Numbered from the stretch's first letter, positions 18,519-27,824 are shown. The stretch: 64,000 nt of DNA from Streptomyces sp. NBC_00440 (GCF_036014215.1 NZ_CP107921.1:1287501-1351500), one strand, 5' to 3'. Notes: generated by a model not told the origin, from the letters alone. Translations and numbers: made by a program.

Positions 18519-20048
18519 GTGACCACTGACGCTCACACCACCGGGCCGTTCATCGCGGCCATCGACCAGGGCACCACCTCCAGCCGCTGCATCGTCTTCG
18601 ACCGGGACGGACGGATCGTCGCCGTCGACCAGAAGGAACACGAGCAGATCTTCCCCAAGCCCGGCTGGGTCGAGCACGACGCCGCCGAGATCTGGACCAA
18701 CGTCCAGGAAGTCGTGGGCAGCGCGGTCAACAAGGCCGGCATCACAGCGGCCGACGTCAAGGCCATCGGCATCACCAACCAGCGCGAGACCACGCTGCTC
18801 TGGGACAAGAACACCGGTGAGCCCGTCCACAACGCCATCGTCTGGCAGGACACCCGCACCGACGCGCTCTGCCGCGAACTCGGCCGCAACGTCGGCCAGG
18901 ACCGCTTCCGCCGCGAGACCGGTCTGCCGCTGGCCTCGTACTTCGCAGGGCCGAAGATCCGCTGGCTGCTGGACAACGTCGATGGGCTGCGCGAGCGCGC
19001 GGAGGCCGGCGACATCCTCTTCGGCACCATGGACTCCTGGGTCATCTGGAACCTGACGGGCGGGGTGAACGGCGGTGTCCACGTCACGGACGTCACCAAC
19101 GCCTCCCGCACGCTCCTGATGAACCTGCACAAGATGGAGTGGGACCCGAAGATCCTCGCCTCCATCGGCATCCCGGAGTCCGTTCTGCCGGAGATCCGCT
19201 CGTCCGCCGAGGTGTACGGCACGGCCAGCGCGGGCGTGCTGGCCGGTGTCCCGGTCGCTTCCGCGCTCGGCGACCAGCAGGCGGCCCTGTTCGGCCAGAC
19301 CTGTTTCTCCGAGGGCGAGGCCAAGTCGACGTACGGCACCGGCACCTTCATGCTCATGAACACCGGTGACACGCCCGTCAACTCGTACAACGGCCTGCTG
19401 ACGACCGTCGGCTACCAGATCGGCGACCAGAAGCCGGTGTACGCCCTGGAGGGGTCGATCGCCGTCACGGGCTCGCTCGTCCAGTGGCTGCGCGACCAGA
19501 TGGGCATGATCAACAGTGCCGCCGAGGTCGAGACGCTGGCATCGTCGGTCGAGGACAACGGCGGCGCGTACTTCGTACCGGCCTTCTCCGGTCTGTTCGC
19601 CCCGTACTGGCGTCCCGACGCGCGCGGTGTGATCGCCGGTCTGACCCGTTACGTCACCAAGGCGCACATCGCCCGTGCCGTTCTTGAGGCCACCGCCTGG
19701 CAGACGCGTGAGATCAGCGACGCCATGACCAAGGACTCCGGCGTCGAGCTGACCGCGCTCAAGGTCGACGGCGGAATGACCTCCAACAACCTGCTGATGC
19801 AGACGCTCTCCGACTTCCTGGACGCGCCGGTGGTGCGCCCGATGGTGGCCGAGACGACCTGCCTCGGCGCTGCCTACGCCGCCGGTCTCGCCGTCGGCTT
19901 CTGGCCGGACACCGACGCACTGCGTGCCAACTGGCGCAGGGCCGCCGAGTGGACACCCCGGATGGACGCGGCCGTCCGTGACCGCGAGTACAAGAACTGG
20001 CTCAAGGCCGTACAGCGGACCATGGGCTGGCTCGAAGACGAGGAGTAA
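18519..20048 (+). CDS. glpK: Glycerol kinase
   Basis: Phosphorylates glycerol with ATP to glycerol 3-phosphate in the cytoplasm. The 509-residue FGGY-family protein begins with the phosphate-binding loop [15 protein letters not shown] and contains the glycerol-contacting segment [10 protein letters not shown]. The late [13 protein letters not shown] motif belongs to the ATP site. The GTG at 18519 has GGAG at normal spacing. It sits 51 bp after glpF and 5 bp before glpD, consistent with one transcript. Confidence 0.97.
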   Translation: MTTDAHTTGPFIAAIDQGTTSSRCIVFDRDGRIVAVDQKEHEQIFPKPGWVEHDAAEIWTNVQEVVGSAVNKAGITAADVKAIGITNQRETTLLWDKNTGEPVHNAIVWQDTRTDALCRELGRNVGQDRFRRETGLPLASYFAGPKIRWLLDNVDGLRERAEAGDILFGTMDSWVIWNLTGGVNGGVHVTDVTNASRTLLMNLHKMEWDPKILASIGIPESVLPEIRSSAEVYGTASAGVLAGVPVASALGDQQAALFGQTCFSEGEAKSTYGTGTFMLMNTGDTPVNSYNGLLTTVGYQIGDQKPVYALEGSIAVTGSLVQWLRDQMGMINSAAEVETLASSVEDNGGAYFVPAFSGLFAPYWRPDARGVIAGLTRYVTKAHIARAVLEATAWQTREISDAMTKDSGVELTALKVDGGMTSNNLLMQTLSDFLDAPVVRPMVAETTCLGAAYAAGLAVGFWPDTDALRANWRRAAEWTPRMDAAVRDREYKNWLKAVQRTMGWLEDEE

Positions 20049-20053
20049 CCAAT

Positions 20054-21661
20054 ATGACCACCCTGCAGAGCGTCCCGGCCCTCGGGACGCACCCGGCCTC
20101 CGGCTCCCTTCCGAGCCGCGCCGAGACTCGGGAGCAGCTTTCCAAGGCGACGTACGACCTCCTGGTGATCGGCGGCGGAATCCTGGGCATCTCCACCGCC
20201 TGGCACGCCGCGCAGTCCGGGCTGCGGGTGGCCCTGGTGGACGCCGGTGACTTCGCCGGCGCCACATCGTCCGCTTCCTCCAAGCTGCTGCACGGCGGCC
20301 TCCGCTACCTCCAGACGGGGGCCGTGAAGCTGGTCGCGGAGAACCACTTCGAGCGCCGCGCCGTCTCCCGTGACGTGGCCCCGCACCTGGCCAACCCGCT
20401 GACGTTCTACCTGCCGGTGTACAAGGGTGGCCCGCACGGCGCGGCCAAGCTCGGTGCGGGCGTCTTCGCCTACTCCGCGCTCTCCGCCTTCGGCGACGGT
20501 GTCGGCCACGTCATCTCCGCGGCGAAGGCGCAGCGCGACGTGCCCGAGCTGCGGACCGACAACCTCAAGGCCGTCGCGGTCTACGGCGACGACCAGATGA
20601 ACGACTCGCGGATGGCCCTGATGACGGTGCGCGCCGCCGTCGAGTCCGGCGCCACCGTGCTCAACCACGCGGAGGTCACCGGGCTGCGCTTCACCCGGGG
20701 CCGGGTGACCGGCGCGGAGCTGAAGGACCGTCTTGACGGCAGCGAGTTCGGCGTCAGCGCCCGGCTCGTACTGAACGCCACCGGCCCCTGGGTCGACCAC
20801 CTGCGCAAGCTGGAGGACCCGAACGCGGCGCCCTCCATCCGGCTCTCCAAGGGCGCGCACCTGGTGCTCAAGCGCACCGCGCCCTGGCGTGCCGCGCTGG
20901 CGACGCCGATCGACAAGTACCGGATCACCTTCGCCCTCCCCTGGGAGGACCAGCTGCTGCTCGGGACCACCGACGAGGAGTACGAGGGCGACCCGGCCGA
21001 TGTCTCGGTCAACGAGAAGGACATCACCCAGATCCTGGACGAGGCCGCCTTCTCCGTACGGGACCAGCAGCTCTCGCGTGATCTGATCACGTACTCCTTC
21101 GCCGGACTGCGGGTGCTGCCGGGCGGCCCCGGTGACACCTCGAAGGCCAAGCGCGAGACGGTCGTCACCGAGGGGCGCGGCGGGATGCTCTCGGTGGCGG
21201 GCGGCAAGTGGACGACCTTCCGGCACATCGGCCGTACGGTCATGAACAAGCTGGCCGCACTGCCCGGCCACCCGCTCGGCGACGACATGGAGCCGATCTC
21301 GCACCTGCCGAAGAAGCAGCCGCTGCCCGGCATCGCCAACCCGCACGCGGTCGCGCACCGGCTTCTTGTGGACGGCGGGACGCCGGGGCCGCGCATGGCG
21401 GCGGACACGGCCCGCCACCTGGCCACGCACTACGGCTCGCTCTCCTTCGACATCGCGCGGCTGGCGAACGAGGACCCGGCGCTGGCCGAACGGGTCCACC
21501 CGGACGCCCCGGAGATATGGGCGCAGGTCGTCTACGCACGCGACCACGAGTGGGCCGAGACGGCCGACGACGTGCTGCGCCGCCGTACGACGCTGACCAT
21601 CCGGGGCCTGGCCACGGACGACGTCCGGGCGAAGGTCGAGGACGTGCTCGGCAAGAAGTAG
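20054..21661 (+). CDS. glpD: Aerobic glycerol-3-phosphate dehydrogenase
   Basis: FAD enzyme of 535 residues that oxidises glycerol 3-phosphate to dihydroxyacetone phosphate and passes electrons to the quinone pool at the membrane. The FAD-binding VIGGGILGISTAWHAA motif is near residue 36, followed by the SSKLLHGGLRYL segment that is characteristic of GlpD. The C-terminal 120 residues form the helical cap. The start ATG comes 5 bp after the glpK stop, with GAGGAG within the end of glpK. Last gene of the glycerol operon; a strong terminator follows. Confidence 0.96.
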   Translation: MTTLQSVPALGTHPASGSLPSRAETREQLSKATYDLLVIGGGILGISTAWHAAQSGLRVALVDAGDFAGATSSASSKLLHGGLRYLQTGAVKLVAENHFERRAVSRDVAPHLANPLTFYLPVYKGGPHGAAKLGAGVFAYSALSAFGDGVGHVISAAKAQRDVPELRTDNLKAVAVYGDDQMNDSRMALMTVRAAVESGATVLNHAEVTGLRFTRGRVTGAELKDRLDGSEFGVSARLVLNATGPWVDHLRKLEDPNAAPSIRLSKGAHLVLKRTAPWRAALATPIDKYRITFALPWEDQLLLGTTDEEYEGDPADVSVNEKDITQILDEAAFSVRDQQLSRDLITYSFAGLRVLPGGPGDTSKAKRETVVTEGRGGMLSVAGGKWTTFRHIGRTVMNKLAALPGHPLGDDMEPISHLPKKQPLPGIANPHAVAHRLLVDGGTPGPRMAADTARHLATHYGSLSFDIARLANEDPALAERVHPDAPEIWAQVVYARDHEWAETADDVLRRRTTLTIRGLATDDVRAKVEDVLGKK

Positions 21662-21714
21662 CGGCCACGCGCGGAGAACCGACGTGCTGACAACGGCAGC
21701 ACGCTGAAACACCG

Positions 21715-21756
21715 CAGCGGTGAGGGGCGGTCCTCCGGGGCCGCCCCTCACTGCTG
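21715..21756 (+). terminator. Terminator of the glycerol operon
   Basis: A 16-bp stem with a single G-T pair (21715-21730 with 21741-21756, 10-nt loop) lies 54 bp after the glpD stop. A shorter 7-bp hairpin (CGTGCTG/CAGCACG) precedes it. Confidence 0.8.
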
Positions 21757-21804
21757 CCACACGGCTGCCACAGTGCCGCAATGTGCGGCGACCAGAGTTG
21801 CACC

Positions 21805-22863
21805 ATGAAGTTTCAAGTGCTCTCCCTCATCAGCCACGCCCCGCACCCGCTGACCGGTGAACTGCCCTCCGCAGCGGACCGGTTGGCCGAGGTCGTCGAT
21901 GTCGGCGTGGCGGCCGAGCAGCTCGGCTTCGACGGGTACGCGGTCGGCGAGCGGCACGCGGGGCCCTTTCTGTCGTCCAGCCCGACGGTGGTGCTGGGCG
22001 CCCTCGCCGCCCGCACCTCCAGGATCAGACTGCTGACCGGCGTCACGGTCGTGGCGATCCTCGATCCGGTCCGGGTCGCCGAGGACTACGCGACCCTGGA
22101 CCAGCTGTCGCGGGGCCGTATCGAGCTGGTCGTCGGCAAGGGGGCGGAGGCCGGGCACTTCGACCTCTTCGGGCTCGACGAGGAGCGGCAGTGGGACCTC
22201 CAGAAGGAGAAGTACGAGCTGCTGCGCCGGCTCTGGAGCGAGGAGGAGATCGACTGGGAAGGTGAGTTCAGGCCCGCTCTGCACGGGGCTACGACCCTCC
22301 CGCGTCCGTACGACGGGGTCCCGCGCATCTGGCACGGCTCGGCGACCAGCCTCAACTCCCCCGAACTGGCGGCCCGCCACGGTGATCCGCTCTTCACCGC
22401 CAACGCCGTCCAGCCGCGCGAGGCGTATGCGGCGCTGATCGCCCACTACCGCGAGAAATTCGAGGAGTACGGGCACGACCCGGCGCGGGCCCATGTCGCC
22501 GCCGGGTCGGGCGGGCTGCTGATCGCCGACAGTTCGCAGCAGGCGGTGGAGCGCTTCAAGGAGCTGTACGAGGCGAAGGTGGCGCAGACCTTCAAGCCAC
22601 ATCTGGCGGGCAGAGCCGGATACAACACCCCCTTCCGCACCATCGAGGACGCGATGGGGAGCGGCCCGCAGCTCATCGGGTCCCCGCAGCAGATCATCGA
22701 CAAGATCCTCGGCTACCACGAGGTCTACCGGCACGACCTCCAGTCCATCAGCGTCGACGGATTCGGGCTCGCGCGCGGGGAGCAGCTGGAGACGCTGCAG
22801 CGGTTCGCGGAGGAGATCGCCCCGGTGGTGCGGAAGGAGGCGCCGTCGGCCCTCTGGGAGTGA
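21805..22863 (+). CDS. LLM-class flavin-dependent oxidoreductase
   Basis: A luciferase-like monooxygenase of 352 residues with a TIM-barrel fold. The core pattern is present: FDGYAVGERHAGPF near the N-terminus, RIRLLTGVTVVAILDPVRVAEDY (about residues 70-93), the RIELVVGKGAE stretch and a C-terminal helix pair. These enzymes use FMNH2 or F420. Which one cannot be told from the sequence. The ATG at 21805 is used because the barrel begins at MKFQVLSL; neither it nor the ATG 24 bp upstream has a good ribosome-binding site. It stands alone after the glycerol operon. Confidence 0.85.
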   Translation: MKFQVLSLISHAPHPLTGELPSAADRLAEVVDVGVAAEQLGFDGYAVGERHAGPFLSSSPTVVLGALAARTSRIRLLTGVTVVAILDPVRVAEDYATLDQLSRGRIELVVGKGAEAGHFDLFGLDEERQWDLQKEKYELLRRLWSEEEIDWEGEFRPALHGATTLPRPYDGVPRIWHGSATSLNSPELAARHGDPLFTANAVQPREAYAALIAHYREKFEEYGHDPARAHVAAGSGGLLIADSSQQAVERFKELYEAKVAQTFKPHLAGRAGYNTPFRTIEDAMGSGPQLIGSPQQIIDKILGYHEVYRHDLQSISVDGFGLARGEQLETLQRFAEEIAPVVRKEAPSALWE

Positions 22864-23025
22864 GGCCCGCCCTGACCGGACCTGTGGGTTCGTGGGTTCG
22901 CGCCTCTGTCGGCAGCGGCCCGGCTTCTGACCAGTACTGCTTCCGGTGTCTCACATCGGCGGTCGGTCGTTCAGTCTCACGGTGGTGGCACCCCGGGCGC
23001 GCGTCCAGTGGCCGGCGGGACGGGC

Positions 23026-23526
23026 TTACTTGTCGATGCGCGTCACATTGTGGCTGTTGACGTTGACCTGGTTGTGGATGTCCCCGGAGTGGAAGTCGAT
23101 GAGCCCGCACAGCAGGCAGCCCGGGTTGTTGGCCGGGGGAGCCGGGGCTTGGGAGACGGTGACGGTGGTGGTGTCGTTCGAAGCGCTGCAACCGTCGTCG
23201 CCGTTGTAGGCGGCGGTGATGGTGTGTGTTCCGGTGGTCGTGAAACCGGTGGTCAGTGAGGAGTGTCCGTCTGCGGAGACGGGTGCGGTCGCGAGGAGGT
23301 CCGAGCCGTCGAAGAACGACACGCCGAGGCCGCCGCTCGGGTCCGAGCTGCAGGTCACTGTCGCGTCGAGGGTGACCAGTTGCCCGGTCGCCGCCGATGA
23401 GGGCGTGGCCTGGACCGTGGTCGAGGACTGATCGGCGGCAGCAGCCGACGGAGCGAGGAACAGCACTGTGGCCGCCGCGGCTGCGGCGACCATGGCTCCG
23501 GCTTTGCGCGCACGACATGCTTTCAC
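23026..23526 (-). CDS. Small secreted protein with one bacterial Ig-like domain
   Basis: A 166-residue exported protein. The GTG at 23526 has GAGGAGG seven bases upstream. A signal peptide (AGAMVAAAAAATVLFLAPSA) ends near AAAA-D. One Ig-like domain of the Big_3 type follows, containing SSTTVQATPSSAATGQLVTL and ending with HTITAAYNGDDGCSASNDTT. After a Pro-rich hinge the last 33 residues form a separate tail with CLLC and NQVNVNSHNVTRIDK, which I do not recognise. No sortase signal is visible. It is convergent with the LLM gene and lies beside two IPT-domain genes on the same strand, so the three may act together outside the cell. Function unknown. Confidence 0.8.
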   Translation of the reverse strand: MKACRARKAGAMVAAAAAATVLFLAPSAAAADQSSTTVQATPSSAATGQLVTLDATVTCSSDPSGGLGVSFFDGSDLLATAPVSADGHSSLTTGFTTTGTHTITAAYNGDDGCSASNDTTTVTVSQAPAPPANNPGCLLCGLIDFHSGDIHNQVNVNSHNVTRIDK

Positions 23527-23707
23527 TGAAGGGCCTCCTCGGTCTGCTCGGCAGGCGGGGTTTCGCCGTAACCGTTCGGGGCGTGACCTTAGGCCGCTTT
23601 CGATGGCATATGCGGGAGGCGCGGGTCCCGGCGGCCCCACCTGAGTCATCGGCTCGCTCGAATGGGCTGGAGCGGGCCGATGGCGCGGGCCGGTGGCGTG
23701 GTATTGG

Positions 23708-24712
23708 CTAGATCGCGGGAGGCGCAACCCGCTGGTAGGCGAGCGAGTTGGTCGTGCCGCCCGACGTCATGACACTCACCGGCACCGGACCCGCCGGACC
23801 CGCCGGGGCGATCGCGATCGCTGTCGTGTCCGACACCACGGTGAAGGCCGCCGGCTCGGTACCGAAGTGGACCGCGAAGGTCGTGGTCAGCCCGGTGCCC
23901 GTCAGGGTCACGGTGGCGCCCGCGCCGGTCGGCCCCTGCGTGGGCGACAGTGCGGTGAGCGTCGGCGCTGCCACGTAGGTGTAGATGACGGAGTTGCTGG
24001 TGCCGCCGGGACCGGTGACGGTGCACGCGACGGATCCGCTGCCGGGCGGGGTGATGGCGGTGATCTGAGTGGCGGAGTTGACGGTGTAGGAGGTCGCGGG
24101 GGTGCTGCCGAAGGTGACGGCAGTGGTCCCGGTGAGGCCGGTGCCGGTGAGCACCACGGTGCTCCCGCCGGACGTCGGTCCCTCGGCGGGTGAGACGGAC
24201 AGCAGCGAGGGCTCGTTGAGGTAGTAGAAGAACACCGGCCCCGAGGTGCCGCCGACGGTGGTCGCGGTGATCGCAACCGCGCCGCTGCCGGCCGGGGTGA
24301 CGGCGGTGATCTGGTTGGCGGAGTTGACGGTGTAGGAGGTCGCGGGGGTGCTGCCGAAGGTGACGGCAGTGGTCCCGGTGAGGCCGGTGCCGGTGAGGAC
24401 CACGGTGGTCCCGCCCGACGTCGGTCCCTGGTTCGGTGCGATCGCACTGAGGGTCGGTGTGGGCGCGTAGGTGTAGGCGACCGTGTTGCTGAGCCCGGCG
24501 GGCGTGCGCACGGTGACGTTGACCGTGCCGGTTCCGGGCGGGACGGTCGCCGTGATCGTCGAGGGGGTGGTGACCGTGTACGACAAGGCGGCCGCGGATC
24601 CGAACGTGACGGCGGTGGCGCCGGTGAACTGGCTTCCGTTCAGGGTCACGGGATTGGTGCCCGCCGCCGGACCCGTATTGGGTGCGACCGAGGTGAGGAC
24701 GGGAGGGGCCAC
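23708..24712 (-). CDS. IPT/TIG-repeat protein with four repeats
   Basis: A 334-residue protein made almost wholly of IPT/TIG immunoglobulin-like domains, each about 82 residues and opening with P-x-x-GP-x-x-G-G. Four units can be counted, each with the TGTTAVTFGS-type core. Units two and three are nearly identical, down to an 81-bp exact DNA repeat. The GTG at 24712 is chosen because GGAG lies five bases upstream and the first repeat then begins at once. Codons up to 24817 have no ribosome-binding site. No signal peptide, membrane helix or sortase motif is visible. It lies after a similar three-repeat gene on the same strand. Function unknown. Confidence 0.85.
   Translation of the reverse strand: MAPPVLTSVAPNTGPAAGTNPVTLNGSQFTGATAVTFGSAAALSYTVTTPSTITATVPPGTGTVNVTVRTPAGLSNTVAYTYAPTPTLSAIAPNQGPTSGGTTVVLTGTGLTGTTAVTFGSTPATSYTVNSANQITAVTPAGSGAVAITATTVGGTSGPVFFYYLNEPSLLSVSPAEGPTSGGSTVVLTGTGLTGTTAVTFGSTPATSYTVNSATQITAITPPGSGSVACTVTGPGGTSNSVIYTYVAAPTLTALSPTQGPTGAGATVTLTGTGLTTTFAVHFGTEPAAFTVVSDTTAIAIAPAGPAGPVPVSVMTSGGTTNSLAYQRVAPPAI
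24071..24151. repeat. 81-bp exact direct repeat, copy 1 (inside IPT gene)
   Basis: Identical over 81 bp to 24317-24397; the offset of 246 bp equals 82 codons, one IPT unit. The exact identity points to a recent duplication or gene conversion inside the gene. Confidence 0.9.
24317..24397. repeat. 81-bp exact direct repeat, copy 2 (inside IPT gene)
   Basis: Second copy of the repeat at 24071-24151. It encodes the TGTGLTGTTAVTFGS core of an IPT unit. Confidence 0.9.
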
Positions 24713-24867
24713 GGTGACTCCAAGGGGTGTGGTCGGCCTGGCTGGGCCGCGAGCTGTGGGGGTCACGGAAGCGGTGCGGGCGGGCGTACCCGAGTTCGCA
24801 CCGCTTCCGCTGGGCACAGACCGGTGACCGGAGCGGAGCTGTGCACAGCCGTGCGTCCGATACTCCG

Positions 24868-25611
24868 TCAGATACCGGGACCGGACACGTAGGTGAATCC
24901 GTCGCTGAGGGTGGCGCTACCGCCCTCGGTGGTCACGACGACATCGACGGGACCTGTGGTGCCGGGCGGTGTGACAGCCACCAGCGTGGTGCTGTTCAGC
25001 ACTGCGAAGGACGCGGCGGTACCGCCGAAGGTGACGGCCGTGGTGGATGCCAGGCCGGTGCCGTTGACGGTCACCGAGGTACCGCCGGAGGCCGGCCCCG
25101 AGGTGGGTGTGAGCGAGACCGGTGTCGGCGCGTCGAGATAGGCGTAGGTGAGCGGAGCGGTCGTGCCCCCGGTGGTGGTGACGGCGACGTCGACGGAGCC
25201 ACCTGAGCTGCCGGCCGGAACGACCACCGACAGCCGGCTGTCCGAGACGACCGTCGGGGTCACGCTGTTGGGGCCGAAGGACACGGTGGTGGCAGTGGAG
25301 AGTCCGTAGCCGTTGATGGTGACCGTGTTGCCGCCCGCCGTCGGACCGGAGCCCGGGTCCACGGACACCGCGATCGGCGGGCTGATGTAGAAGAAGGAGA
25401 GCGAGTTGCTCGTCCCTCCCGCGGTCGTCACGTTGACGTCGACGACACCGCAGCCCGCGGGGTCGATGGCGGTGATCGCGGTCGGGGTGTTCGCGGTGAT
25501 CGTGGCCGTCCGGGACCCGAAGTGGACGGCGGTGGCACCGGACAGGTTCACGCCGGTGATAGTGACGGTTGTTCCGCCGCTGGTGGAGCCTTGGTTGGGA
25601 CTGATGGGCAT
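24868..25611 (-). CDS. IPT/TIG-repeat protein with three repeats
   Basis: A 247-residue protein that starts directly with an IPT unit (MPISPNQGSTSGGTTVTITG). The ATG at 25611 has AGGAGG eight bases upstream. Three IPT/TIG domains of about 82 residues follow one another, each with SGGT/AGGN and TAVHFGS/TTVSFGP/TAVTFGG cores. No signal peptide, membrane segment or anchor is visible, so export, if it occurs, would need another route. The downstream IPT gene starts 155 bp after this stop. Proteins of this form are common in Streptomyces, but I know of no assigned role. IPT domains usually bind proteins, sugars or DNA. Confidence 0.87.
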   Translation of the reverse strand: MPISPNQGSTSGGTTVTITGVNLSGATAVHFGSRTATITANTPTAITAIDPAGCGVVDVNVTTAGGTSNSLSFFYISPPIAVSVDPGSGPTAGGNTVTINGYGLSTATTVSFGPNSVTPTVVSDSRLSVVVPAGSSGGSVDVAVTTTGGTTAPLTYAYLDAPTPVSLTPTSGPASGGTSVTVNGTGLASTTAVTFGGTAASFAVLNSTTLVAVTPPGTTGPVDVVVTTEGGSATLSDGFTYVSGPGI

Positions 25612-26058
25612 GAGGGGTTCCTCCTCACTCGGAAGTCTTCTCCGAGCAGCGACTGGGTTTCCCGATCCACGGGCGTCCCGAACCGGCCCAGGCCAACACG
25701 TCCGGCCGCTGGCAGATGGGGATGTGCGGAGACCCGTCCGGACGGGATGAGGCCAGTCCCGGGAGGGAGGCTGGTCCGCGGCGACTCGATGGACCATCGC
25801 CCCATGATGTAGATACCCGCATTAACCCATCGGAGTGACGCCTCCACCAAGGGAATTGACGCGTCGTCAACCGATTGGCGGAGCGCGCGCATGGCGTGCG
25901 GCGGCGCGTTCACGGTGGTACATGGCCACCTGACAGGCCATCACCACCAGGGGGGTTCCACGACGTGCGGGTCCGGCCCCGGCGCCGTGAGCGCGCATCG
26001 CGAGCTTCCGCTCAGCCTTGACCGGTGACCGGCCGACCATTTCCAGTGCCCGTGGTTC
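25612..26058. other. Non-coding region between IPT genes and the tandem repeat
   Basis: About 450 bp without a convincing gene. It should hold the promoter of the two IPT genes, which are transcribed away from it on the minus strand. Small open frames on both strands here have no ribosome-binding site and no recognisable product. Confidence 0.5.
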
Positions 26059-26213
26059 GGTTCACGGCCGGTTCGGTTCACGGCCGATTCGGTTCACGGC
26101 CGATTCGGTTCACGGCCGATTCGGTTCACGGCCGATTCGGTTCACGGCCGATTCGGTTCACGGCCGGTTCGGTTCACGGCCGATTCGGTTCACGGCCGGT
26201 TCGGTTCACGGCG
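26059..26213. repeat. 16-bp tandem repeat, nine full copies plus a partial one
   Basis: The unit GGTTCACGGCCGATTC is repeated head to tail. Copies 1, 7 and 9 have G instead of A at position 13; the rest are identical. Each unit contains the palindrome CGGCCG. The array begins inside the gap after the IPT genes and ends only 5 bp from the stop codon of the MFS gene, so on the minus strand it forms that gene's 3' untranslated region. Confidence 0.95.
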
Positions 26214-26218
26214 GCGGC

Positions 26219-27619
26219 TCAGGGCGAGACCTCCTCCAGGCGCCGCCCCGCCGTCTCCTCCGCGCCGACCACCGCGACGGCGGCGCCCGCCAGGGCCACC
26301 GCTCCCAGCACCACGAAGACCGGGGAGACATGTCCCCCGGCGTACACCATGCCGACGGCGATGGGGCCGAGGATCACACCGAGCCGGTTCATCGCACCGC
26401 CCACGCTGCTGCCCAGGGCCCGCATCCGGGTCGGGAAGAGTTCGGGTGTGTAGAGGTAGAGGCAGATGTTGGAGCCGAAGAAGAAGACCGCGGCGAGCGA
26501 GGTCCACACCAGCACCTGGACCGGGGTCCCGGCGCCGAGGTACGCGAGTACCAGGAGCATCACGGCGGCTCCCGTGAGACACACCGTGATGACGCGCCGG
26601 CGTCCTGCCCTGTCCACGGTGAGGGCCGCGGCCAGACAGCCCGCGAGTCCCGCGCAGGCCGTGACGGTCGAGTAGAGGAGCGCGTCGGAGAGCGAGAGGC
26701 CGTAGCGGTTCTGGTAGATCGTCGGCAGCCAGGACGTGATGCCGTAGTTGACGAAGTAGCCGGTGAACCAGAGAGCGGCGATCACCAGGGTGCGGCGGCG
26801 GTAGCGGCCGGTGAACAGCCCGCGCAGACCGCTCGCCCCGGCTTCCGGGGCCGCTTCGGGCGCCGGGCCCGCCTCGTCCGCCGGCGGGTCGGTGACGGGT
26901 GGCAGGGGTTTCCCGGTGGCGCGCTGGACCTCGGTCTCGATCCTGGTCATCACATCGGCCGCCTCCTGGACCCTGCCGTGTTCGGCGAGCCAGCGCGGGG
27001 ACTCCGGTACGGATCGCTGCACCAGGACGCAGAGCACCCCGGGCACGGCGGCCAGCACATACATCCAGCGCCAGCCGAGCAGCGGCACCACCCAGGCGGC
27101 GACCAGCGCGCCCACGGTGAGCCCGGCCGGGAAGACCAGTTCGTAGAGCAGGACGAACCGCCCACGCCGGTGGCTGCGGGTGATCTCGGCGATGAAGGTG
27201 GCGGCCACCGGGACCTCGCCGCCGATGGCCAGTCCCTGGACGAACCGCACCGCCATGAAGGAGCCGGGCGACGTGGTCGCGGCCAGGGCGAGGTTGGCGA
27301 CGCTGGAGACGGCCACGCACAGCGCGATGACCTTGACCCGGCCGATGCGGTCGGCGAGCCGGCCGGAGAGCACCGCCCCGATCAGCATCCCGACGGAGCC
27401 GACGGTGAGCAGCCAGGTGGAGGCGGAGTCGGTCAGATGCCACTCGTGGCGCAGCTGGGGCATCGCGTACGCGATCAGCAGCTGGTCGAACGCCTCGAAG
27501 AAGGTGACGGCGCCCACGATGAGCCGGACGGTGACATGCCAGCGGCTCATCGGGAGCCGTTCGAAACGGGCGGCGACGGCCGCCCGGACGGCTCGGTCCG
27601 CTGAAGCGTCGATCGTCAT
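26219..27619 (-). CDS. MFS transporter, aromatic acid/sugar symporter type
   Basis: A 12-helix permease of the major facilitator superfamily, 466 residues. The loop-2 motif GRLADRIGRVKV, the later VPESPRWLAEHGR and TVDRAGRRR place it in the large sugar and aromatic-acid:H+ symporter group. A central cytoplasmic loop rich in Pro/Ala/Glu joins the halves. It is transcribed away from the eleven-gene catabolic operon, and a copy of the putative MarR operator lies in its upstream region (27731-27743). Import of the compound degraded by that operon is therefore likely. The start at ATG 27619 is followed by a hydrophilic N-terminus of about 30 residues. Confidence 0.88.
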   Translation of the reverse strand: MTIDASADRAVRAAVAARFERLPMSRWHVTVRLIVGAVTFFEAFDQLLIAYAMPQLRHEWHLTDSASTWLLTVGSVGMLIGAVLSGRLADRIGRVKVIALCVAVSSVANLALAATTSPGSFMAVRFVQGLAIGGEVPVAATFIAEITRSHRRGRFVLLYELVFPAGLTVGALVAAWVVPLLGWRWMYVLAAVPGVLCVLVQRSVPESPRWLAEHGRVQEAADVMTRIETEVQRATGKPLPPVTDPPADEAGPAPEAAPEAGASGLRGLFTGRYRRRTLVIAALWFTGYFVNYGITSWLPTIYQNRYGLSLSDALLYSTVTACAGLAGCLAAALTVDRAGRRRVITVCLTGAAVMLLVLAYLGAGTPVQVLVWTSLAAVFFFGSNICLYLYTPELFPTRMRALGSSVGGAMNRLGVILGPIAVGMVYAGGHVSPVFVVLGAVALAGAAVAVVGAEETAGRRLEEVSP

Positions 27620-27730
27620 ATGCAGGGTCCTCCGACTCCACGGCTGAGGGGCGAGGGCGAGGCGAGAAGAACGCGATGTCCCACAGGGGTTGTCCGCAAC
27701 CCGGACTACGAAGCGCGTTAGGCCAAAGTT

Positions 27731-27743
27731 TCTTAGCGCTTAA
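27731..27743. promoter_or_regulatory. Putative MarR operator, copy 1
   Basis: TCTTAGCGCTTAA, one of three sites matching TCTWAGSSCTKAA. It lies 112 bp before the start of the MFS gene and on the other side faces the aldehyde dehydrogenase operon. Confidence 0.5.
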
Positions 27744-27824
27744 GTTGTATCGCCTGCATACCGGACGGCGTCAAGGGTCTGCACAGGTAAATCACCAAAC
27801 AATTAGGGGGTTGCGTTGAGATAT

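Noticed and set aside
17493..20267. 924-codon open frame antisense to glpF and glpK
   Set aside because: It is a shadow of the glycerol genes; both sense genes are beyond doubt.
19874..21781. 635-codon open frame antisense to glpD
   Set aside because: Shadow frame of a high-GC gene, without motifs or ribosome-binding site.
26059..26213. CRISPR array
   Set aside because: The units are 16 bp and follow without spacers; no cas genes are present. The RecB-type nuclease at 8189 is a repair-type protein and is far away.
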